This document shows, one piece after another, positions 19,408 through 28,220 of a stretch of 64,000 nt of DNA. Origin of the DNA: Schizochytrium sp. CCTCC M209059 (Eukaryota; Sar; Bigyra; Thraustochytrida; Thraustochytriidae); the NCBI GenBank assembly GCA_000818945.1, contig KN805422.1, positions 124,001-188,000 on the forward strand. The letters are read 5' to 3'. The translations under genes were made by a program, and so were the position numbers. Within the stretch, counting starts at the first letter, position 1, and every line of letters begins with the position of its first letter. The notes under the pieces were generated by a model. That model made no database searches, had not been told where the DNA came from, and saw only the letters and a list, made by a program, of their open reading frames with translations.

Positions 19408-19805
19408 TCGAGTTTCTATTGATTCTGCATCATATTATTGATTCTCTTTTCCCCCTCTGTTTGCGGTCCGCATGCAAATGACGGACAGGCTCACGGCGAA
19501 AAGACGAACAAACCAAAGTTGGGCTTACCGCCAAGAAACGAGACGACCATGTCAGTCAGACTCGAGTGTCGAGTTCTTGGGCTCTTGTCTTCCTTCATCA
19601 AAGAGCCCAATGATCTTGTCTTCGTCGCGAAAGGTTGGTCGAGACCGTTCCTGCTTGACCTCTGACAGCACAGGATGTGAAAAGAAGCGTGAGGCAGTGA
19701 AAAAGGTTGTTGCGAGAACACGAGGGGAAATTATAAATAAAGTTAATGGGCTTGGTTACACGAAGGGAGAAAGTCGTCTGTTGTCTCGCTTGTTGGCAAA
19801 GAGAG
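19408..19805. other. Convergent 3' region of CCT and TBC genes
   Basis: 398 bp between stop codons. AT-rich around 19728-19745 with overlapping ATAAATAAAG, a plausible 3'-end signal for the CCT transcript on +. No ORF is supported. Confidence 0.5.
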
Positions 19806-22670
19806 CTAACGCTTGGCATACATGGAGTGCAAGGAGCTCAAAAGCTTGTCCTCGCGGCCCTTGTATTTCGCTAAGAGGGCGTCCACTTGTCCGAGCTGCG
19901 AGGGATTCCAAACTGTGTAGAACTCGACAAGCTCGGCACGAAAGTCTCTGAACAAGTGAGGCCGCGAGGGCGTGTCAGAGGGGGGGTCATTATCAGCATC
20001 GGCTGCCGCGTCGCGGTCGGCAGCAGCTACAGGGGTGTTTGTTTGGTTTGAACTGGGCGTAGAAGGTCCTGGAAAAGCTTTGGCTGACGACGATGGGCGA
20101 GCGGCTGACCTCGATTGCGTGCGAGCGGCAACAAAGGCCTCAACGTCGCAGATCATGCGCAAAATTCCATCTTCGGAAGCCACGGCTTCTGCAGATGCAG
20201 TGGGCTGATCGAGAACGGAGCGCGATGAGCGCGGTGCCCAAAACCCGTGTAGAGAGGCCTCTTTGGCATTGAAAAGAGGTCTGACAGCATCGTAGCGTGC
20301 CTCGCGCGGTGCCTGTGCAGGGTCTCTGAGCGTGAAGCGACGCTGAAGACACTGCTCGCACGCGCAGGTGGTCTCGGGGGGCGCGACGTTATCGAAAGGG
20401 TGATGGTCGCATTTGACTTGGTAGCTTCGCCAGCTGCTATCGTCACAGGGACAGGAACGTAGAACGTGGTGGCAATTGCCACACACGGGCACTGCATGCT
20501 TGAACTCTGGGAGGAGCTGTCTGCGTGTAAAAGTGCATGCAGAGCAGCACATAAAATTGCATCTGCGACATTGTAGCTTGCGTACTCCAAGCAACATACT
20601 TTTGCAGTTGACGCAGTGCCAGGTGTTGGATCCAAGGGGAACGTCGAGAACCACTTGGCGTGGCGCTGGAAGCGCGGCGCATTGAGCACAGAGGTCACCG
20701 TCCCAGGGATTGCGCTTGTTGCTGGCACGAGGCACGGCCTCCTCCCAGTCGGGCGTGATGCTGTCGATGATGGATGCCATGAAAGACACTTTGCCTTGCG
20801 GCGCCAAGCGGTGGAGCAGACGACCGCAAGCAAGACAAACATCCCCTTGGAGTACGCGTTCGAGAGCAGAAGGCGTCTGGGCGTTTGCATTGGCGGACTG
20901 TTTGGCGGAGGAAGACGACGACGACGACGACAACGAAGCAGATGATGGAGAGGCGGAAGTCATGGCTTCGCGCAAGGCCTCGACAATGTCCTGCGCGGTA
21001 ACTCCCTCATCGAAGTCATCCCATGAGGAAGGGAAAAGGCTGCGCAGTACGGGTGCTCGGGATCGAAGGCCGCGGTCCGCGCCTGCACTGAGAAGCACAC
21101 GAGCAGCCGTGGGATGACCCATGAGTGCGCAAATGTGGAGTGGCGTAAGACCTTCGAGAGCTGCGAGCGTGCTGCGGCAAGATGGGTCGCAGACCACGAG
21201 CAACCTGGTGATGACGGCCGCGTGACCGAGCATTGTGGCGCGTAAGAGCATGCGTTCGAGAAGCTTAATAGGGAAGTGGTACTTTGCAATCTCCGTCTCT
21301 ACAGCGGGTGCATCGCCAAGCTGCACGGCGCGAACGAGCTGAGTTGCATCAAAATCGGCCGTTGTGAGCTCATTGGAGGCATCATGCATGGCACGATCAA
21401 TATTTGCCAGGGTGGAGCGGCCTGGCGGTATGAGTTCTGAGGGCACGATGCGCTGAACGACAATACAAATGGAGGCAAGGAGATCTCGTGCTGATATGGT
21501 ACGCACAAGGACTTTGAATTGTTCTGCCATGTCTTCAAAAGACGTAATGGCCATGAGGCGATCCCGGAGATGAAGCAGAATGGCTAGTCCAGCCACAAAG
21601 AGGGTCTCGTCGAGACGAGCGACAATGAAGAGGTCCCAAATGAGGTAGACAGCGTCAACTCGCATGCTGTAGCTAAACATGGTGGTGAACCAGTCCATGG
21701 CAAAGAGGACAACGGGGTAGCCGCCTTGAAGCCCGTGCTCGAGATGACGGTGAAGGCGCGGCAGAAAGCGGCGCACCAGTAAGTCAAACTGATCGAGAAA
21801 CTGCTGCAAAAATGAAGTCTGGCAGTCATAGATGCCTGCGAGGTTGTAGTCTTGCAGAAGAGATTGAAGCACCCAAAATGCCTTTTGTTCGGCAAGACGC
21901 CACGCAGCGGCCACACCGTGGTCGTCTGTTGTTGCTGCAGACGCTGTCATATTATTGTTGTTGTTGGAGACAGTGGCCTTGTGATTCGAAGAGGAGCGGT
22001 CTGTGTTCGCGTGGGCGAGAGCCTCGTGTTGGCTGTCTGAATCGTCTTTATCTTCGCGCTCGTGTTGTGCTTGCGAAGACCCGTCGTCACTGTCCGTAGT
22101 GCCTGATGATGGTGCTTCATCGGTGCGTTCGTGCATGAGAATGAGGAGTAGAGCAGCCATGTAGTTGAGTCCTTGATGATAGGATGATTCTTTGGAGCCC
22201 GATGCTAAAGCGCATGCGCAGAGAACATTGTAGAGTGCCCTTTCATGATGTTGCCAATGTTGTTCGTCAGCAGGGGCAGCAGCATCTGCATTGGCGTTTG
22301 GCGTTTGGGACGTGGCCTCGTCTGGTCGGCTCGATGCGGCAGCGGCGGCGCGACTAGCCCGAACGTGGGCATTTCGCAAAAAGAGAGGATATGTGCGTTT
22401 AATGTCTTTGCGAATTTGCAGCTCTACCTGGGTAAAATCAGTGGGATCGCGGGCTCCGAGGCGCTGCGTCACCTCGGCCAGGTATCCCTCGTAGACGTCG
22501 GGAAAGGCTTTAATTTTCTTTTCTGCACCGCAGGCTACCATCCATAATTGGCTACGAATATAAGTTGGGACGCCTTTGCCGTCGAGAATTTCGTCAAGGA
22601 CGCGCTCGCGGCATGACGCGGGAGCTTTGTGCCAGCACCGCACGAGGTCCCGCCAGTGCGTTTCGTACAT
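19806..22670 (-). CDS. TBC-domain Rab GTPase-activating protein with ankyrin repeats and FYVE-like zinc fingers
   Basis: 954 codons, single exon, ATG at 22670. The TBC domain covers about residues 30-390. It has the arginine-finger motif IxxDxxR as IRKDIKR (I86, D89, R92) and the glutamine-finger YxQ as YHQG (Y164, Q166), followed by LNYMAALLL; both catalytic residues are present, so GAP activity on a Rab is expected. A disordered S/D/N-rich insert (about 185-245) interrupts the TBC fold. Ankyrin repeats lie near 490-550 (LTPLHICALMGH, VLLSAGAD). A Ser run and CxxC pairs (about 615-660) come next, then an eight-cysteine finger (about 680-740: CVNC, CRRC, CSAC, CGNC) spaced like FYVE but without the RHHC core. 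It is probably an endomembrane regulator. The ankyrin plus FYVE-type finger layout resembles the nearby myosin tail. Confidence 0.9.
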   Translation of the reverse strand: MYETHWRDLVRCWHKAPASCRERVLDEILDGKGVPTYIRSQLWMVACGAEKKIKAFPDVYEGYLAEVTQRLGARDPTDFTQVELQIRKDIKRTYPLFLRNAHVRASRAAAAASSRPDEATSQTPNANADAAAPADEQHWQHHERALYNVLCACALASGSKESSYHQGLNYMAALLLILMHERTDEAPSSGTTDSDDGSSQAQHEREDKDDSDSQHEALAHANTDRSSSNHKATVSNNNNNMTASAATTDDHGVAAAWRLAEQKAFWVLQSLLQDYNLAGIYDCQTSFLQQFLDQFDLLVRRFLPRLHRHLEHGLQGGYPVVLFAMDWFTTMFSYSMRVDAVYLIWDLFIVARLDETLFVAGLAILLHLRDRLMAITSFEDMAEQFKVLVRTISARDLLASICIVVQRIVPSELIPPGRSTLANIDRAMHDASNELTTADFDATQLVRAVQLGDAPAVETEIAKYHFPIKLLERMLLRATMLGHAAVITRLLVVCDPSCRSTLAALEGLTPLHICALMGHPTAARVLLSAGADRGLRSRAPVLRSLFPSSWDDFDEGVTAQDIVEALREAMTSASPSSASLSSSSSSSSAKQSANANAQTPSALERVLQGDVCLACGRLLHRLAPQGKVSFMASIIDSITPDWEEAVPRASNKRNPWDGDLCAQCAALPAPRQVVLDVPLGSNTWHCVNCKSMLLGVRKLQCRRCNFMCCSACTFTRRQLLPEFKHAVPVCGNCHHVLRSCPCDDSSWRSYQVKCDHHPFDNVAPPETTCACEQCLQRRFTLRDPAQAPREARYDAVRPLFNAKEASLHGFWAPRSSRSVLDQPTASAEAVASEDGILRMICDVEAFVAARTQSRSAARPSSSAKAFPGPSTPSSNQTNTPVAAADRDAAADADNDPPSDTPSRPHLFRDFRAELVEFYTVWNPSQLGQVDALLAKYKGREDKLLSSLHSMYAKR

Positions 22671-23848
22671 GGCTGCGAGAGCGCTTCGCGAGCTCTCTTA
22701 CGTCGCTCTCGTACACGATTGGACGTATGAGCTTTCCCTTTCGAGGCTAGACTTGGTTCTCTCTGTGCTTTCTTCGTCAGCCTCGACAGCGCCTGCGCGC
22801 TTGCTTTCTTTAACGTGTGCCGTCCCGTGGCTATTGCAGATTCGAGCGGCTGGAGTGGGAGGAAAACAACCTTTTCTCCCGGAAATGGCCGAAAGACGCC
22901 CTTGCCCCGCGCGCGTCTCTGGCTGCCGCCGTGCAGCGCAGTGCGCGGGCTCTGCCTGCCCAAGCACGCACGCACCCAGGCTCACGTGCGCGCGGTGGTC
23001 CTCCGCCTCCCTCGCGCCCGTTTCTCGTGCGAAATCGGGGACCAAGCTTCTCGCGCGGCAGGTGCCTTCCTTCCTGCCTGCCTTCCTGCCCTCCTGCCTG
23101 CCTTCCTGCCTGCCTGCCTGCCGCGCGGCTGCCTGGCAGCGGGCGCAGCCGAGCGCGGCCTCCTGGCGGCCGCGGCAGGCGCTCGAGAATCCGCTTTGAC
23201 TTTGCTTCAATTGACTCTTCCGCTCCCGGCTGATGGTCACGGACAGTCATTTTCCGGCCACCGAGCGACTGTTCACCGCTCGCTGGAAGGCGACCAGGAG
23301 AAAGGGGGACTGGGACCGCGAGTCCCGGGCAAGGCTCGGTTGACCGTTCAACGGCTACGTTGTCTTGGCTTGGCTTGGCCTGGCCTGGCTTGCACGAAGG
23401 CGTGCAGAGCCGACCGGGGGCTCGGGCTAGCTGGTTGGCAGCGGCGGTAACGGTGTCGATGAAAGCGGGAGCCCTGACTGTGCTGCCTGAGCTGCCTGAC
23501 TGAGCTGCCTGAGCTGCCGCTCGCGGCGCGCCAGGTCGGTGTGCGGTTGGCGCTTGGGACACGTCGCAGTGGAGCGGCGGCAACGCGGCCTCGCAGGAGA
23601 AGCCTGAGGACAGGCGCAAAGACCGAAAAGGACGTTCTCTCTGGCAGCGACAAAGACCTCTTCTTTTGTCAAGGAAGGATAAAATCATTGTCCTTTTCCT
23701 TGTCAAGGTTCGTTTAAACGAGACGCCGCGAACGAGCGCGCGTCGCCCAAACACCGCCCGCGTCAAGAAAGAGCACTTGAGGGCGGAACTCAAAGAAAGA
23801 GCAGTGCAAGACAGACGTGGATAACGCCGCTTGCGCGCGCAAACAAGG
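22671..23848. promoter_or_regulatory. Divergent upstream region of TBC gene (-) and channel gene (+)
   Basis: 1.18 kb without a supported ORF. A CCTG/CCTT-rich tract (23064-23122) lies on the TBC side, i.e. purine-rich on its sense strand; GGCTT repeats lie at 23359-23392. The last 100 bp before the channel ATG are purine-rich on +. No TATA box is evident. Confidence 0.45.
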
Positions 23849-25354
23849 ATGCCGCTACGTGGAAGCGCAACAATTGCACCGCTGCCCAACCCAATCAAAG
23901 AAGATGAAGAAATGCAGGGCGGCGGACCCGTGCTCATGGGTACACGCTTGCCAAGCGCCTCGCGTCTGTCCTCTAGTACCGTGCTGTCTCTGAGCTCGGC
24001 CTCAGAACGTGCCAGGGGTTGGCGCCGTATGTTGTGTTGCGGCAAACGGCGACGGCGGCGACGGCGCGAGAGCTCAAAGCGTCGTTGGAGCCCCTTTCGT
24101 ATCTTTGTTCATCGAGTGGTGAAAAGTTCTCGTTTTTCGAACTTTATTCTCGGTGCAATTTTTCTTAATAGCGTGCTCATCACGCTTCAGAATGTGGAAT
24201 CGACCATGTTGGCGGCCATGTACTGGTTTGATGTGTTTGACAAGATTTTGATGGGCATTTACATTTTCGAACTCGCGCTCAAGCTGTATGCGCAGCGAGA
24301 ACGATTTCTAGACTCTGGGTGGAACATCTTTGACGCTTTCATTGTCTCGATCAGCGTTGTGGAGACTGCCATGTACACTGTACTGAACGACTCATCGAGT
24401 CTCTCGCCGTCGATTTTTCGTTTGTTTCGTGTGTTCAAGGCGCTGCGAGCCATGCGCGCGCTTCGCGCCATCAGCTTTTTGCAAAATTTGCAGCTCATTA
24501 TTTCGACGTTGTTTCGCTCGATTCCAGCCATGGGTTCAATTATTCTCTTGCTGATGTTGCTGCTGTACATTTTCGCCATTATCTTTGTGACGCTATATCA
24601 GGATATGTTTCCGGAGCGTTTCGACAATTTGTGGACGGCGATGTTTTCCCTGTTCCAGCTCATTACGCTGGACGACTGGTCGTGGTACTATATGACGGTA
24701 CTGGAGAAGGATCCGGACGGCGCGTCGCAGCTGATGATTCTCATGTCTCTCTTTATTGTGCTTGAGACCTTTATTGTGCTCAATCTGATGATTGCAGTGA
24801 TTGTGAACTCGCTGGAGCGTGCGAACGAGCGGAAGCGGCAGCGGAAGTTGCGTCAGCAGGAGCAGCGCGCCAAGTCGTTGGGGAATGCCGAGGATGTCTC
24901 TGACTCGATGAGCCAGGACTCGGGTCGCAAGCGGAAGCGAAAGCGAAAGCGTAAGCCGTCCAAGCGGGACCGACAGCGTCGGAGAACGAGCGACAGTAAG
25001 GCTTCATCATCTTTTAAAGAAGGGACGCGCCCAAAGAATGATTCGTATCGCGGATCACGTAAATCATCGTTGCCCTTTGCTTTGGGGGAGACCAAAACTG
25101 CCGTGAATGAGGAGGAGGAGTCTCAGAATAGCGATTCAGAGGGTTCGGGAGACGAGGCGGACATGAACCGTCTCAAGACGCCTGCGCCAGCTTTTCTCAA
25201 GAATGGGGCAATTCCCTATTGGCAGCGTGAACTGCAACCCGAGGTTCTTGCCTTGCTTGCTTCTTTGGACCACAATCACCATGTGCTCTTTGAGCAGCAG
25301 CGTCTTTTGGACGATTTAGTAGATGTTACCGCACCCAAGCAGGCTATCAACTGA
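23849..25354 (+). CDS. Single-domain voltage-gated cation channel, CatSper-like
   Basis: 501 codons from the ATG at 23849. One six-helix ion-transport domain: S1 about 97-116, S2 about 125-149 (YIFELALKLYA), S3 about 158-178, S4 about 187-212 with a basic residue every third position (FRLFRVFKALRAMRALRAI), S5 about 225-250, pore helix and filter about 262-277, and S6 about 291-320 (FIVLNLMIAVIVNSLE). The filter reads ITLDDWSWY, matching the T-x-D-x-W signature of CatSper subunits (bacterial NaChBac has TLESW), so Ca2+ or Na+ permeation in a tetramer is expected. The long basic, then acidic C-terminal tail ends in a possible coiled coil. In animals CatSper channels sit in the sperm flagellum; a role in a zoospore flagellum is inference. 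A relation to other one-domain NaV/CaV-like protist channels is possible. Confidence 0.88.
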   Translation: MPLRGSATIAPLPNPIKEDEEMQGGGPVLMGTRLPSASRLSSSTVLSLSSASERARGWRRMLCCGKRRRRRRRESSKRRWSPFRIFVHRVVKSSRFSNFILGAIFLNSVLITLQNVESTMLAAMYWFDVFDKILMGIYIFELALKLYAQRERFLDSGWNIFDAFIVSISVVETAMYTVLNDSSSLSPSIFRLFRVFKALRAMRALRAISFLQNLQLIISTLFRSIPAMGSIILLLMLLLYIFAIIFVTLYQDMFPERFDNLWTAMFSLFQLITLDDWSWYYMTVLEKDPDGASQLMILMSLFIVLETFIVLNLMIAVIVNSLERANERKRQRKLRQQEQRAKSLGNAEDVSDSMSQDSGRKRKRKRKRKPSKRDRQRRRTSDSKASSSFKEGTRPKNDSYRGSRKSSLPFALGETKTAVNEEEESQNSDSEGSGDEADMNRLKTPAPAFLKNGAIPYWQRELQPEVLALLASLDHNHHVLFEQQRLLDDLVDVTAPKQAIN

Positions 25355-25432
25355 TTGATTGATTGATTGATTGATTGGTTGGATGATGGATTGATGGATT
25401 GATGGATGGATTGATTGATTGATTGATTGATG
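25353..25432. repeat. (ATTG)n / GGATTGAT microsatellite
   Basis: Tetranucleotide repeat with GGATGATGGATTGATGG interruptions, starting at the channel stop codon, hence in its 3' UTR. Confidence 0.95.
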
Positions 25433-25849
25433 CTCTGGCTGCTTTTAAGTCTGGAAATGGAAGCGACTTCAGTCGCGTGTACTTTGGGTCCTTCATTCGG
25501 ACCAGATCCAAAGTAAGTTTTTTTCTTCCTTCTAGCATGGAATGATGTGAGGTAATACGAGTCTGGAAGTAGGCGAAAACGCGAGCAAAGATGCGACAGC
25601 TGTTGCGGAGAATCTATTTCCAGCAGGCCGAGATATCCCTTCTTCGAATTTGAAGAATGCACGTTTTTATTAGAATGCATACCAGATTTGCTGGCCTTCC
25701 GTTTGCTTCAGGTCGGCACTTATGAGAAGATTGTCCTCAAATAAACAAGCTGTGTTCCTATTTTGTTTGATTATGCGTCGTAGAATGGCTTTGGCAATGC
25801 CAGTTCAAGCTTGCATGCGAATCAATGGTCAACGCAAGTTGTCTAAAGG
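25433..25849. other. 3' flank of the channel gene, no gene seen
   Basis: AT-richer than its surroundings. A bulged hairpin (CTTTGGGTCC at 25482-25491 with GGACC...CCAAAG to 25513) may belong to the channel 3' UTR. Nothing else is recognised. Confidence 0.4.
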
Positions 25850-26215
25850 AAGGATGTTAATTGCAAGCCTAACGCGGTGCCGTTTGCTCAAGTATATCAG
25901 TGTTCAAAAGATGCGCTGCGCTGCATAGGCCTTCACTCTCTCTTGTTGAACGATTCAAACCTAGTCATCTACCATCATTGCATAAGGATGCTTAACGTGA
26001 GAGCGCTACAAGGATTGCAAGTATATTACATGATCCTATTTGCTCAAGTATAACAGTGCATCCAAGATGGGCTGCATAGGCCTTCACCCTCCCTTGATGA
26101 GCGATTCAAACCCAGTCATCTACCATCAGTGCATAAGGTTGCTTTACGCAGCTGCGTCAAAAGGAAGGACGCCAATTGTAAGGTGGGACTCTTTGCACAA
26201 GTAGCCAGTAGTTGT
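25850..26215. repeat. Tandem repeat of about 155 bp, two and a half degenerate copies
   Basis: Copy 1 runs from about 25850, copy 2 from about 26011, and a partial copy 3 from about 26160. Shared blocks include TTTGCTCAAGTATA (25886, 26039), GCTGCATAGGCCTTCAC (25920, 26070), CGATTCAAACC (25955, 26102), AGTCATCTACCATCA and GCATAAGG. The third start resembles the first (AAGGAAGGA and TTGCAAG or TTGTAAG). Copies have diverged by indels and transitions, so the array is old. Confidence 0.8.
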
Positions 26216-26409
26216 TCACAAGATACACCATGGCGTTCCACAATGCACACTGGACGCACACCTTGTTGTTCTCTGTCCCGTGCGCGAGGAGCCTCGCCGC
26301 ACGAATCAGTTTCCATCACAGACACGACGGACACGACGGACACGAGACGTCCGTCCACCCAGGCTCACTCACAAGTTTTCGTTTTCCCTTCAGATCAATC
26401 TTCAAGACT

Positions 26410-26441
<32 letters not shown>

Positions 26442-28159
26442 GTGGTGGCCGATCCGCCAGCTGCAAGTGGCTTCCGCTTCAGCCAGCAGCCGCGCACGCG
26501 TCCGGCCCGCTTTCGCCCAGTTCTGTGTGTGTATGGCGTGCGACTCAATCCGAGCCAGGACGCCAAGAAACGTTACGCCTATGCACGCGTCCGGGAGGCG
26601 GTCGCTCGCGGCAACCCTCGGTGCTGGCCCATTCCACCGCCGGCAAGTTGGTGCCCGGGAGCCCTTCCTTGCGCCGCCTGCGACCGTGCGACATCCCTTC
26701 GCGGTTCGCGGCCGGCCTTCGACTCCGACGCGCCGGAGCTCGAGTCCAGCCGGAGCTGGAGCCGTCCGTGTCCGCGCGCCCGCGCTCGTTTCGCGGGCTG
26801 CGCCTGCGACCGATCTCAAGGAGGGAGACCGAGAGGAGGGCGGGGACCGCGACGAAGATGACGCAGAGGACGGAGGAGCTCGCGGGGCTCCGAGAGCAAG
26901 TCCTCGGCGAGGGAGCTCAGCTTGTCGCCTTGCGGCGTCTGTCAGTCTGTCAGTCTGTCTGTCATCTTATCTTGCCCGTGGGACCCAGCTATGGCCACCG
27001 CCGCAAGCAGCGAGCGCGTGAGCCTGCGTCGCGCCGAGGGGAGAGCGCGGCCGCGGCCGCGGCCGGCCGAGGTGGCGCGCGCCGCGACCGTGAGCCGTGG
27101 AGACCCGGAGGCTCGCTCTGCGCGCGAGCTGCCGCTGCCGCTTTCCCCGNNNNNNNNNNNNNNNNNNNNNNNNNNNNNNNNNNNNNNNNNNNNNNNNNNN
27201 NNNNNNGGACGCGGGCGGCGCAGAGCTCGGCCGCGGCCGTCGCCGGGCGGGCGGAGCGCGGCGCGGCGTCTCCATGAGTCGGAAATGGCCATCTTTTCGA
27301 AAACGTCGCTCCATCCACGCAGAGGGAGGGCGGCGGCCTCGAGCCCGTCCCTCCGCGCGCCGCGGCCGCGGGACCGAACGCGCGGCGAGGCGCCGCAGCG
27401 CGATCTTGGGAGCTTGCGTTCAGCTCTCGGAGCGGGCGAGGGCAAGAAGACCGCGAGGGCAAGAAGACCGCGCCGGCGAGTGGCCTCGAAGCGTGTATAT
27501 ACCACATGCAGGCTCGGCTTTCGACACGAAATCCATTACAGGCAGGCAGGCAGGGAGGCGGGCAGGCAGGCGGGCGTGGCCTGGGAGTCCTCCGCATCCG
27601 GGCGACCCGCGGGCTCCAGCACTATGGTAGCCAAGGCCAGCAGCAGGCAGCCACGCAAGTTGGCGATGGGCCGAGTCTGTTTGGGGACGCCGCAAAAGCC
27701 AAAGCGGCCCGCCCCCGCGCCGCCCACACACAGAGGGCGGCGTGGGGGCCGTGTGGGCAGTCGCGCGCCCCACCGCCCCGGGTTTCCGAGCCGGGTGGCG
27801 GCTTGCTTGCTTTCTTTTTTTCTTTTTTTTCTTGCTTGTTTGCTTGTTTGCCTATAGGTATAAATCGTTCCACCCGCGAGGCGACGGACGTCTCGCCTCT
27901 TGCCCGAACTTTCTCTCTCTCTCTCTCTCCCTCTCCTTTTCCCCCTCTCTCGCTCTCTCCCTCTCAGCCACTCGAAAACTTTTCTCGGCGCGGAGCGGGC
28001 GTGACACGCACGCACTCGCCGCGTGGCGGGGGCAGCGGAGACGCCCGCTGCCCGTCTTGCGGCGGCCGGCCTTGCGGTCGCTTGTGATTTCACATTCAAT
28101 TTCTTTTCCATGCATGCGCCATTCCAATCTTTTCATTTGCCTTTTGATTTTAGAAATAG
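26216..28159. other. GC-rich non-coding stretch with gap
   Basis: Frames here are arginine/proline-rich or come from CTG (26409-26440) and CT (27910-27930) repeats and show no domain. GCAGG repeats occur at 27540-27577. TATA-like sequences lie at 27495 (GTATATACC) and 27858 (GGTATAAATC). The gap 27150-27206 lies inside. The last 70 bp are AT-rich and pyrimidine-rich, like the end of an intron. Confidence 0.5.
27150..27206. other. Assembly gap (57 N)
   Basis: Short run of unknown bases in very GC-rich sequence. Confidence 1.
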
Positions 28160-28220
28160 CTGACTGAGCTTTGGCTGAACACGGACGACCCGCACTGCGC
28201 CGACTACAAGTTGATCATGA
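28160..28220 (+). other. Candidate orphan coding exon (61 nt)
   Basis: Preceded by an AT-rich, pyrimidine-rich stretch ending AAATAG and followed by GTAAAC. Of the three frames only one is open from the acceptor, and it reads LTELWLNTDDPHCADYKLIM with GC-ended codons (ACG GAC GAC CCG CAC TGC GCC GAC TAC AAG), unlike the repetitive surroundings. I do not recognise the product and could not chain it to other exons. It may be an internal exon of an unannotated gene, a relic, or chance. Confidence 0.3.

Noticed and set aside
25850..26215. CRISPR-like array
   Set aside because: Repeats are 155 bp, degenerate and adjacent without unique spacers, in a eukaryotic genome.
26280..26861. Apparent signal peptide (leucine run) in a + strand frame
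   Set aside because: The leucines come from a CTG repeat; the remainder is Arg/Pro-rich without a domain.
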